From: Chloroflexota bacterium
GTDB lineage: Bacteria; Chloroflexota; Anaerolineae; Anaerolineales; UBA4823
Assembly (NCBI GenBank): GCA_030636125.1
Contig: DAOVXM010000076.1
Coordinates: 1-8,751 of the forward strand
Direction of reading: 5' to 3'
Length of the DNA: 8,751 nt
In this document: positions 1 through 5,920 of the stretch, piece after piece
How positions within the stretch are numbered: the stretch's first letter is position 1
Layout: each line of letters opens with the position of its first letter
Notes under the pieces: generated by a model
Seen by the model: the letters and a program-made list of their open reading frames with translations, nothing else
The model's database searches: none
Told to the model about the DNA's origin: nothing
Position numbers and translations under genes: made by a program

Positions 1-1
1 A

Positions 2-946
2 GCTCGGTGTCATCCTCGGTATGTTCGGCAACCTGCCTATTATGGCCTTTATAGCAAGATTCCAAGTTTTGTCGATGTTGCGGCCCGATTATTATTTCGG
101 GAGATGCAACCAAGCGGAGCTCTGCCAGTCTCGGTGCCCGGGGTTGGCTACGATCTGATCTCGGCTACAATGCCAGATCCAAACCAGATGATCCCATTGG
201 AACTTGACTTACCAGAGCCAGAAATCGGTGATGGAACCACAACCCCCGAGCCAGTTCCCACACCCGAATATCATATTGGCGCGTTAATTTCCGCTCGGAC
301 AGGGATTATTTTTGATCACAATGGGCTTCCAGTACCTGATAATACACCAGTCCAGTTTATCACTACTATCAACGGGGAGGTCAATACCCTCCCACAAACC
401 GAAATGACTACAGATGGTATCGCCTATGCAACATTACAGATATCAGATTCTGGGACAATTGAGGTACGTGTTGAAAGTGAACCTGCCAAGCAATCCGAGA
501 TATTGAGATTTGACATTCCTGCGGAGAATGGAGAAGAAGCCACTTCAACACCAACGGAGCAACCCACCGTCCTCACACCTATCGTGCCGACGCCCACAAA
601 ACAAATCCAAGTGGTATCAACACCGGAACCCCCTGCTCCAAACCGGCCGAATCTAGTGGATTGGTTAGTAGCTATGATGATTGCAATAATCATCGGCCTG
701 TCGTCCTATAGATTGGCTGCATATATTGGTTATGTAGGTTGGGGGGTGCGTAGTGGGTTCCTGGCTTTTATTGGCGGATTATTGGCGTATAGTTACCTGA
801 CACTAAAATTGCCCGGGAGCACATCAATTGTACAAAATTTGGGGGAGTGGGGAATTGTTATGACTACGCTAATTGGTGCATCTGTGGGGATTATAACTGC
901 TTGGGGCTGGCGTCTTTTTAAATCGGGGGGTAAAAAACAGAGCTAG
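2..946 (+). CDS. C-terminal part of a GH3-type glycoside hydrolase with Ig-like domain and membrane tail (5' truncated)
   Basis: The reading frame is open from the window edge, so the true start lies upstream; the ATG at 104 is internal. The first part reads like the end of a GH3 (beta-glucosidase / beta-N-acetylhexosaminidase) C-terminal domain, with the pieces YGLYSKIPSFVDVAARLLF and GALPVSVPGVGYDL; such enzymes cleave beta-linked glucosides or amino sugars. After a Pro/Thr/Glu linker (about 215-265) comes a beta-rich module (about 266-517, containing GIIFDHNGLPVPDNTPVQF and an acidic-ended strand pattern) that resembles invasin-type Ig-like domains. A second Pro/Thr linker leads to about three hydrophobic segments (roughly 656-712, 743-802 and 851-907) and a basic end, KSGGKKQS. 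The layout suggests an envelope-anchored enzyme with the catalytic part outside the cell. The catalytic residues are not in the window, so the sugar specificity cannot be read. Family assignment is moderate; the membrane tail is clear. Confidence 0.65.
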   Translation, partial: ARCHPRYVRQPAYYGLYSKIPSFVDVAARLLFREMQPSGALPVSVPGVGYDLISATMPDPNQMIPLELDLPEPEIGDGTTTPEPVPTPEYHIGALISARTGIIFDHNGLPVPDNTPVQFITTINGEVNTLPQTEMTTDGIAYATLQISDSGTIEVRVESEPAKQSEILRFDIPAENGEEATSTPTEQPTVLTPIVPTPTKQIQVVSTPEPPAPNRPNLVDWLVAMMIAIIIGLSSYRLAAYIGYVGWGVRSGFLAFIGGLLAYSYLTLKLPGSTSIVQNLGEWGIVMTTLIGASVGIITAWGWRLFKSGGKKQS

Positions 947-973
947 GCCCGACTACGCGTAATCTATTCAGCT

Positions 974-1963
974 TTAGTTAATTAAAGTTAGCACCAAACT
1001 CAACAATATTAAACCAGCCGATATCCAAATTAGGGTCAATTCAGTTGGAGAAGAAACTAAATCTACTAGAGAAGGTGAAGGAAGCGGTGAACGGGGTTTT
1101 GTAATTGGATTCCATTTTCCCAACAAGGCATGACGAAACGCTTCAACATCTTGCGGACGATCCTCCGGATGTAAGCTCATCGCCCATAAAATCGCCCGTT
1201 CGGTTCGTAAACTAATATCTGGGTTAAGTTGGCGTGGTGGAATCAAACTGTCGGGATTAAGAAACCGCTCTCGAGCCTCAACCGGCCGGCTATTTGTCAA
1301 AAGATGGAAAAGTGTAGCTCCAAAAGCGTATACGTCACTACGCACATCCGTGTGCCCAGAATCACCACCATATTGTTCCAATGGTGTGTATAACGCTGTC
1401 CCACGACCTTGTAGGATTGTCACAGTCACCTCGTCGGAAGCTAGGATTTTTACAAGTCCAAAATCTACTAACTTAACCAGACCGTTAGGAGTCAATTTCA
1501 AGTTGCTAGGTTTTATATCCCTGTGAAGAATTGGGGGATTCTGACTATGAAGATATGCGAGCGCATCTGCGATTTGACTCGCCCAGCCCAATACCTCGCG
1601 CTCAGTTAGAAAGGCATCCTTTTGGCGCGCTTCAATCATAAGCTTGCGCAAATCCTCTCCGGGAACGAAGTCCATGACCAGATAATCACGCCCGCCCAAG
1701 GAGAAAAAATCGGAAACCTTGGGAAGATTTTGGTGGTCTAAACGCGCCAACACAGTAGCTTCGCGTAAGAATTGCTCACGAGCTTGTTGGAGCATTTCCT
1801 CCGGGAGGGAGCGATCATGCTCAACTTCTTTGAGCGCGCATAAACGCCCATCTAAACGGAGATCATCAGCCAGGTATATGCTACCCATTCCCCCCAGGCC
1901 AATAATGCGTTTTATTTTATAGCGCTCTCTTAATACTTCTCCTGCTCTTAATGGCGTAGGCAT
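974..1963 (-). CDS. Hanks-type serine/threonine protein kinase, C-terminally membrane anchored
   Basis: This 329-residue protein phosphorylates Ser/Thr on protein targets. All catalytic landmarks are present: glycine loop GLGGMG (22-27), ATP lysine K45 in ALKEVE, helix-C glutamate E68, catalytic HRDIKPSN (147-154, base D149), metal-binding DFG (167-169), an activation segment ending in PLEQ (194-197, in place of APE), and structural D210. Thr180, Thr182 and Thr189 are candidate autophosphorylation sites. A Pro/Ser-rich linker (about 288-308) is followed by one hydrophobic span (about 309-328) at the extreme C terminus, with one residue after it, so the kinase faces the cytoplasm and has no extracellular sensor domain. 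The start fits the usual short lead before the kinase fold (RYKIKRIIG at 14-22); no strong ribosome binding site is visible. It converges on the hydrolase gene (27-bp gap) and diverges from the FHA regulator, its most likely substrate. That link is inferred from position and domain chemistry. Confidence 0.93.
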   Translation of the reverse strand: MPTPLRAGEVLRERYKIKRIIGLGGMGSIYLADDLRLDGRLCALKEVEHDRSLPEEMLQQAREQFLREATVLARLDHQNLPKVSDFFSLGGRDYLVMDFVPGEDLRKLMIEARQKDAFLTEREVLGWASQIADALAYLHSQNPPILHRDIKPSNLKLTPNGLVKLVDFGLVKILASDEVTVTILQGRGTALYTPLEQYGGDSGHTDVRSDVYAFGATLFHLLTNSRPVEARERFLNPDSLIPPRQLNPDISLRTERAILWAMSLHPEDRPQDVEAFRHALLGKWNPITKPRSPLPSPSLVDLVSSPTELTLIWISAGLILLSLVLTLIN

Positions 1964-2049
1964 ATGTTACTATCAGATGTCAATTCTGTCAGCGTCTAAA
2001 AACCACCTATGAAGCCTCGGCGCAGTTCTTCATATGGCAATCTTTAATA

Positions 2050-2077
2050 TTGAGACACTAACTTTGTGATATTATAC
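2050..2077 (+). promoter_or_regulatory. Putative promoter of the FHA-winged-helix regulator
   Basis: A -35-like TTGAGA (2050-2055) stands 16 nt before TTATAC (2072-2077) inside the AT-rich stretch TATTATAC. Transcription would start near 2084, leaving only about 10 nt before the ATG at 2094. The leader would therefore be nearly absent, and the only purine-rich element, GGGG at 2080-2083, might not be transcribed. Hexamer matches are partial. Confidence 0.35.
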
Positions 2078-2093
2078 CTGGGGATATAAGAAG

Positions 2094-2765
2094 ATGGAGA
2101 CCAAGTTCGAAGAAACCCCATTACTGATAGCGCAAACGGGCCCCCTGGAGGGCCAACGCTGGTTAATAAGCAATAGGATCATCATTGGCCGGGACCCTTC
2201 TTGCAATATTATCATCTCCGATAGACAGGTTTCTCGCCAGCACGTACGCATTTCGCCAACCGCGTCGGGAATCTTATTGGAGGATTTGGGAAGTAAGAAC
2301 GGCACCCATTTAAATGGGGTATCGTTGCAGAAATCAACGATACTTCAAGATGCCGATAACATTCAAATTGCTTTTACTCAGCAATTTACGTATTTAATCT
2401 CTGACGCTACTATGCCTTTGGACGAGGAAGAAACCGATTATCAACCCATCAAAGTCCATTTATTACGCCTTGAAAAACGTTCAAGACGAGTTTGGATTGG
2501 CAACCATGAAGTTCTACCTCCCCTCTCTGTCTCACAATTCAAACTCTTAGAAGTTCTTTACGCATATCAAGGCCGTGTAGTCCCACGGCGTAAGCTTATA
2601 GAAACAGTATGGGGAGAGGAACAAGCCGTAGATGTTTCCGAACAGGCACTAGATGCTCTCGTTCGTCGCCTGCGCGATCGCCTGGCTATTGTAGATTCAA
2701 GCCACTCATTTATTATCACAATTCGTGGGCATGGTTTGCGCCTCGATAATCCTCCTATTGATTAA
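2094..2765 (+). CDS. FHA domain plus OmpR-type winged-helix transcriptional regulator
   Basis: The 223-residue protein has two parts. Residues about 10-105 form an FHA domain, a phosphothreonine-peptide binder, with the conserved GR (32-33), SRQH (47-50), SKNG (67-70) and NG (74-75) motifs. Residues about 130-218 form an OmpR/PhoB-type winged helix: LSVSQFKLLEVL (144-155), RRKLIETVWG (165-174), recognition-helix region VSEQALDALVRRLRDRL (181-197) and wing IRGHGLRLD (210-218). There is no receiver domain, so input is probably phosphothreonine and not aspartyl phosphate. The nearest known logic is mycobacterial EmbR, a winged-helix/FHA regulator phosphorylated by the kinase PknH, but there the order is winged helix, BTAD, FHA; here the order is reversed and BTAD is absent. 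The gene diverges from a Ser/Thr kinase gene 130 bp away, its likely upstream kinase, and ends before a strong hairpin terminator. Target genes cannot be read from the sequence. Confidence 0.9.
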   Translation: METKFEETPLLIAQTGPLEGQRWLISNRIIIGRDPSCNIIISDRQVSRQHVRISPTASGILLEDLGSKNGTHLNGVSLQKSTILQDADNIQIAFTQQFTYLISDATMPLDEEETDYQPIKVHLLRLEKRSRRVWIGNHEVLPPLSVSQFKLLEVLYAYQGRVVPRRKLIETVWGEEQAVDVSEQALDALVRRLRDRLAIVDSSHSFIITIRGHGLRLDNPPID

Positions 2766-2807
2766 TTATAGGAAATAGTTACTACTCAACCTAGTGCAGT
2801 GAGAATT

Positions 2808-2856
2808 GGAAAAATGGTGTGCGTGGAGGCTTAGGCCCCACGCACACCATTTTTCC
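2808..2856. terminator. Bidirectional intrinsic terminator between convergent genes
   Basis: A perfect 19-bp inverted repeat, GGAAAAATGGTGTGCGTGG (2808-2826) with its exact complement at 2838-2856, surrounds an 11-nt spacer. The GC-rich core is bordered by A5 on the left and T5 on the right, so each strand yields a hairpin ending in a U tract. It lies 42 bp past the stop of the FHA regulator and 95 bp past the stop of the minus-strand CpXC gene, so it can end both transcripts. Confidence 0.9.
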
Positions 2857-2898
2857 GAGACTTTTCGCCGCAACCTGTGTAGTTACGGAATTATTTCA

Positions 2899-2952
2899 AT
2901 CAGGAAACGCTCCTTATTATCCGAGATTTATTTTTCTTCGATCGTTCCTGAT
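2899..2952. repeat. Inverted repeat next to the CpXC gene stop
   Basis: ATCAGGAA (2899-2906) is repeated inverted as TTCCTGAT (2945-2952), and a flanking CG on each inner side extends it if one A is bulged. The 38-bp spacer is AT-rich. The right arm touches the CpXC stop codon. It may be a weak second terminator or an mRNA 3'-end structure, but no U tract follows it on the minus strand. Function is unknown. Confidence 0.35.
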
Positions 2953-4295
2953 CACTTTGTAAGATTTGCTTCCATTGAAAATCGAAGCACTAACTTATAC
3001 ACATCTTTCACTCGAGCAGCAAGCTCTTGATCATCACTGGCATCAACTTGAGCTACAATATTTGATAATGTTTCCAAAAATTCAGGTGTAATCTCATCCT
3101 GGTTAGCAACTATCAATTTGCGACGTTCCTCATCGTCAGGAGCATCGACGAGGTTTTGGATAAGTTCCACTCCTGGGGGAGCAGCACTAGCCTGTTCCAA
3201 AATGTCTTGCATCCTTTTCAGCTTAGCGCTTTTTTCCAGATCACCTTCTTTTCTAGCCATCTCTAACACTGCATCGAGTTCATGTATAAAGAACTCATCA
3301 ATTGCAGGAAGACTTTGAAGCATCGCTTCCTCAATGTTTTCGGCTTGTAAAAGACTATTAAGTAGCTGTTGAGCCTGATTGGCGCGAGCCTCCATTTGCT
3401 GATCGACCGCTTGAGTCATCTCGAGGAGGTGCTCACGCAGCTCTATCAATCGTGTGCGACCATCTCCACGAGCGCGATCGATACGGTCGCTGAGCATGCT
3501 GAAGAATTCGTAATCCATACCGGGTCTTGCCAAGCTGACCAACGCATTTAGCCGTGTCTCATTCGGAGCAGTGATTACCAAATCGAGTAACTTCTCACGA
3601 GTAAGCTCCTCTCCCGCCTCACGTAATGATTCAACAGCAGCTTCAACCTCTTTGGTCTGCTCTTGCACTTGCTGGCCGAAAGTAGTGATCGGCATCAATT
3701 TCTGTTGTAGATCTCCCAGACGTTGAGCTGACTCCTGATCATTGCCAAGCATACTTGCTTCTAATAAGCTGTTCAGTAGAAGAAAAAACTCAGCATCCAG
3801 TAAATCGTCTTCTTGTTCAGCAACGTCAGCAAGCGAATCATCTGAGACATCTAACAATCTCTGAAGCAAGTTCAACCGTTGTTGCTGAGCTTCAATCATC
3901 TCATGAGTGATACCATCTGCCTCTAAAATCCGCTCAACCATACTTTGCATATTGAGAAAACTTTGCGGTTGTAATAAATAACCTTTTCGCTGTTCTTGTG
4001 GCAATTGACTCACAACCTGGTTAATAATCGTCCCAATAACACGCTCTTGCTCATCACGTGGCAAGTTTACTTCCGCTGGAACGTATGTAAGCAGGAGCTC
4101 TTTTTCGTGATCATGATATACAATTGGTGTCGCCAAGTTACCATTAAAACCACAGTGTGGACATTGAATAATATTGAATGCGCCTGAGAGCAATTTTTGC
4201 TTTGCAGTTGGATCTGGTTCAACATCGAAGAGCTGATCAACATCAGCAACGATTCGTTGGCGACAGTTTGGGCAATTTATACTAGTATTCGGCAT
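2952..4295 (-). CDS. CpXC-domain zinc-finger protein with four helical EFF repeats
   Basis: This is a 447-residue soluble protein of unknown function. The N-terminal part (about 1-110) matches the CpXC type, with CPNC (8-11) and CPHC (45-48), four cysteines suited to bind one zinc. The rest is almost wholly alpha-helical and acidic. It contains four related units, each with a leucine-rich helix (LLxxLLxA type), a few acidic residues, then an EFF-like motif: E169-F171, E263-F265, E334-F336 and E405-L407. After the motif comes a pattern resembling Lx3hhxxAxxxGDxExAxRLxxL. The last three motifs are exactly 71 residues apart; the first gap is 94 because of a Gln/Glu-rich, coiled-coil-like insert (about 207-231). 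No signal peptide or membrane span is seen, so it is probably cytoplasmic and may be a scaffold. Its ATG is supported by AGGAG at a 6-nt spacing. It is the last gene in a minus-strand series behind the histidine kinase. Confidence 0.82.
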   Translation of the reverse strand: MPNTSINCPNCRQRIVADVDQLFDVEPDPTAKQKLLSGAFNIIQCPHCGFNGNLATPIVYHDHEKELLLTYVPAEVNLPRDEQERVIGTIINQVVSQLPQEQRKGYLLQPQSFLNMQSMVERILEADGITHEMIEAQQQRLNLLQRLLDVSDDSLADVAEQEDDLLDAEFFLLLNSLLEASMLGNDQESAQRLGDLQQKLMPITTFGQQVQEQTKEVEAAVESLREAGEELTREKLLDLVITAPNETRLNALVSLARPGMDYEFFSMLSDRIDRARGDGRTRLIELREHLLEMTQAVDQQMEARANQAQQLLNSLLQAENIEEAMLQSLPAIDEFFIHELDAVLEMARKEGDLEKSAKLKRMQDILEQASAAPPGVELIQNLVDAPDDEERRKLIVANQDEITPEFLETLSNIVAQVDASDDQELAARVKDVYKLVLRFSMEANLTK

Positions 4296-4301
4296 TAATT
4301 A

Positions 4302-4306
4302 CTCCT
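4302..4306 (-). promoter_or_regulatory. Ribosome binding site of the CpXC gene
   Basis: On the minus strand AGGAG lies 6 nt before the ATG ending at 4295, an ideal Shine-Dalgarno spacing that fixes the start of the CpXC protein. Confidence 0.8.
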
Positions 4307-4323
4307 AAAAATATTAAACTTAA

Positions 4324-4355
4324 TGACAAGAAAAACTCAAGATACCTTCTTGTCA
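4324..4355 (-). other. Possible pseudoknot / alternative pairing with the terminator loop
   Basis: TGACAAGAA and its exact complement TTCTTGTCA occupy 4324-4332 and 4347-4355, a 9-bp pairing. On the minus-strand RNA, the upstream arm contains the 7-nt loop (GACAAGA) of the adjacent terminator hairpin, and the downstream arm starts within its U tract. The two pairings interleave, so the RNA could form an H-type pseudoknot or switch between two folds. Complementarity is seen directly; a regulatory role for the CpXC gene just downstream is inference. Confidence 0.4.
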
Positions 4356-4365
4356 GGCACTTGAG
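4331..4365 (-). terminator. Intrinsic terminator after the histidine kinase gene
   Basis: Read on the minus strand, four bases after the kinase stop, CTCAAG-TGCCT pairs with AGGTA-(T)-CTTGAG around the loop GACAAGA. This gives 11 pairs with one bulge and one G-U pair, followed at once by TTTTTC. It should end or attenuate the aminotransferase-histidine kinase transcript before the CpXC gene, which starts 35 bp beyond the U tract. Confidence 0.7.
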
Positions 4366-4369
4366 ATAT

Positions 4370-5920
4370 CTAACGAGGTAAAGAAAAACACACGCGTGCG
4401 CCATCGCCGGGCTTTGGATCCACCCAAATACGACCTCCATGGGCTTCGACTACAGCGCGTACTAAGTATAACCCTAAACCTGCTCCCTTGGTTGTGCGAC
4501 TTGCTTTAGAGGCACGATAAAACCGGTCAAATACATGCGGTATATCCTCTGGAGCGATACCAGGACCTTGATCGCGCACACATATAACGACTTGGTTGGG
4601 AAGGACCTGAGCAGTTATACGGATCTCCCCTCCTTGAGGAGAGTATTTTATTGAATTCGATAGCAGATTCGAGATTACCTGTGCCATACGATCTTCATCG
4701 GCGAGGATCACTGGAAATGCACCCGGAAAATCCACGGCAATGGTATGGGTCGTGGTTTGAGTACGAAATCTCTGGGCAATTCTCTCAACCATGTCAAGCA
4801 GGGTTACATCAGATAGGTTTATCGCCAGGGCTCCTGCCTGAAGTCTAGAGGCATCCAGCAAATTGTCGATCAATTCCGTTAACCGGTCAGCTTCTTCCTC
4901 AATCACCTCTAAACTATCTTTGATAATTGCAGGGTCCCACTTAGCATCTTCTCTACGCAAGGTGCCAACATAACCTTTTATGAGTGCTACAGGGGTTTTG
5001 AGTTCATGGCTAATTACTGAGATGAATGTACTTTTAAGTTCATCAGCCTCACGGAAATGAGTAATATCCCGCACAGTGGCAATGATATTAACCAAATTTC
5101 CTTCTTGATTAAGTAATGGCGCATAAGTAATCCCCACAGGCAAAGGTAACGCTTCTTCTCGCTTAATATCTCCTTCAATATATAGGGTGGCGTTGGGTGT
5201 GAGAGGCCAACCACTTACTTCCGCCTGTTCAAGTGTTAAACCATCCTTACGCTGCTCCCAACGAATTACATCATGATGCGACTGCCCTAGGATCCGTTCT
5301 ACTGGTATGCCCAACATGCGTGCAAAGGCTGGATTACATCGTTCTACGTAATGATCCGGGGTCAAGATAATGATGCCATCAGCAGCTGAGTCCAACAATG
5401 CATCCATACGTTGCTTTTCACGGCTAACTTGAGTGTAAAGTTGAGCATTGTGGACAGCAATAGCTGCTTGATCAGCAAAACTCTGTAGCAAAGCCCTATC
5501 ATTTGAAGAAAAACCACCCGCGTAGTTCCTGAAAATAAATATCACACCAATGACTTGCTTACGAGCGATGAGTGGCAAACCAACTCCTGTAAGTAATCCT
5601 TGGGTAGCAGAGCGGGTTAATTCCTGAAACAAGCGGTTGATTTCTGGTATTTCAAAACGTGCTGGATCTTCATGGACTGGTACTGCTCCCAATAACGGAC
5701 CCAAATACTGTAAGAATGCGGGCCGTATCCCATGTGATGCAGCAATCGTCCAGCCACCATTTTCTTCACGTAAAGCGATTAAACCTGCCTGTCCAGCTAA
5801 CATCTCCGCCGACAACTTTAAAATGCGCGCCAAAAGATTATCTAAGTTAAGTTCTTGGGTTATCGCACGCGATATTTCAAGTAAATAATCCCGTTGGCGA
5901 ACACGAAAATCAGGCAACAT
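4370..5920 (-). CDS. Soluble GAF-PAS sensor histidine kinase
   Basis: The 516-residue protein autophosphorylates on histidine and passes phosphate to a response regulator. Domains in order: GAF (about 14-160), PAS (about 170-290, with NPAFARMLG at 196-204), HisKA with phospho-acceptor H305 in SHELKTP (304-310), and HATPase with N-box NLLSN (418-422), G1 DQGPG (450-454), F-box FDRFYR (464-469) and G2 GAGLGL (479-484). All catalytic motifs are intact. No transmembrane segment is present, so it should sense a cytoplasmic small molecule or redox state through GAF or PAS; the ligand cannot be read. Its ATG lies inside the end of the aminotransferase gene (11-nt overlap), with AAAGGAG about 13 nt upstream, which implies translational coupling. 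No response regulator gene occurs in the window, so the partner is elsewhere. An intrinsic terminator follows the stop codon. Confidence 0.93.
   Translation of the reverse strand: MLPDFRVRQRDYLLEISRAITQELNLDNLLARILKLSAEMLAGQAGLIALREENGGWTIAASHGIRPAFLQYLGPLLGAVPVHEDPARFEIPEINRLFQELTRSATQGLLTGVGLPLIARKQVIGVIFIFRNYAGGFSSNDRALLQSFADQAAIAVHNAQLYTQVSREKQRMDALLDSAADGIIILTPDHYVERCNPAFARMLGIPVERILGQSHHDVIRWEQRKDGLTLEQAEVSGWPLTPNATLYIEGDIKREEALPLPVGITYAPLLNQEGNLVNIIATVRDITHFREADELKSTFISVISHELKTPVALIKGYVGTLRREDAKWDPAIIKDSLEVIEEEADRLTELIDNLLDASRLQAGALAINLSDVTLLDMVERIAQRFRTQTTTHTIAVDFPGAFPVILADEDRMAQVISNLLSNSIKYSPQGGEIRITAQVLPNQVVICVRDQGPGIAPEDIPHVFDRFYRASKASRTTKGAGLGLYLVRAVVEAHGGRIWVDPKPGDGARVCFSLPR

Noticed and set aside
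3..175. A hydrophobic open stretch in frame 3 at the left edge, suggesting a frameshift in the hydrolase gene
   Set aside because: The frame starting at base 2 already gives GH3-like sequence (YGLYSKIPSFVDVAARLLF) across the same bases and runs on without a break, so no frameshift is needed.
424..693. Minus-strand open frame inside the hydrolase gene
   Set aside because: It lies opposite a well-supported gene, has low-complexity Gly/Val composition and shows no recognisable domain.
971..986. Short inverted repeat CTTTA...TAAAG at the hydrolase-kinase convergence as a terminator
   Set aside because: Only 5 A/T-rich pairs, no U tract, and it overlaps the kinase stop codon; too weak to call.
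1963..1984. TTGACA on the minus strand just before the kinase ATG as a -35 box
   Set aside because: It is only 14 nt before the ATG, so its -10 would fall inside the coding region, and no TATAAT-like sequence is there.
2806..3030. Plus-strand open frame of 74 codons
   Set aside because: It runs straight through the perfect terminator hairpin and into the end of the CpXC gene, with no family resemblance.
4307..4341. Promoter for the CpXC gene (TTGAGT, 17 nt, TTAATA on the minus strand)
   Set aside because: The predicted start would fall within the Shine-Dalgarno sequence, and TTGAGT is part of the terminator stem; not convincing.
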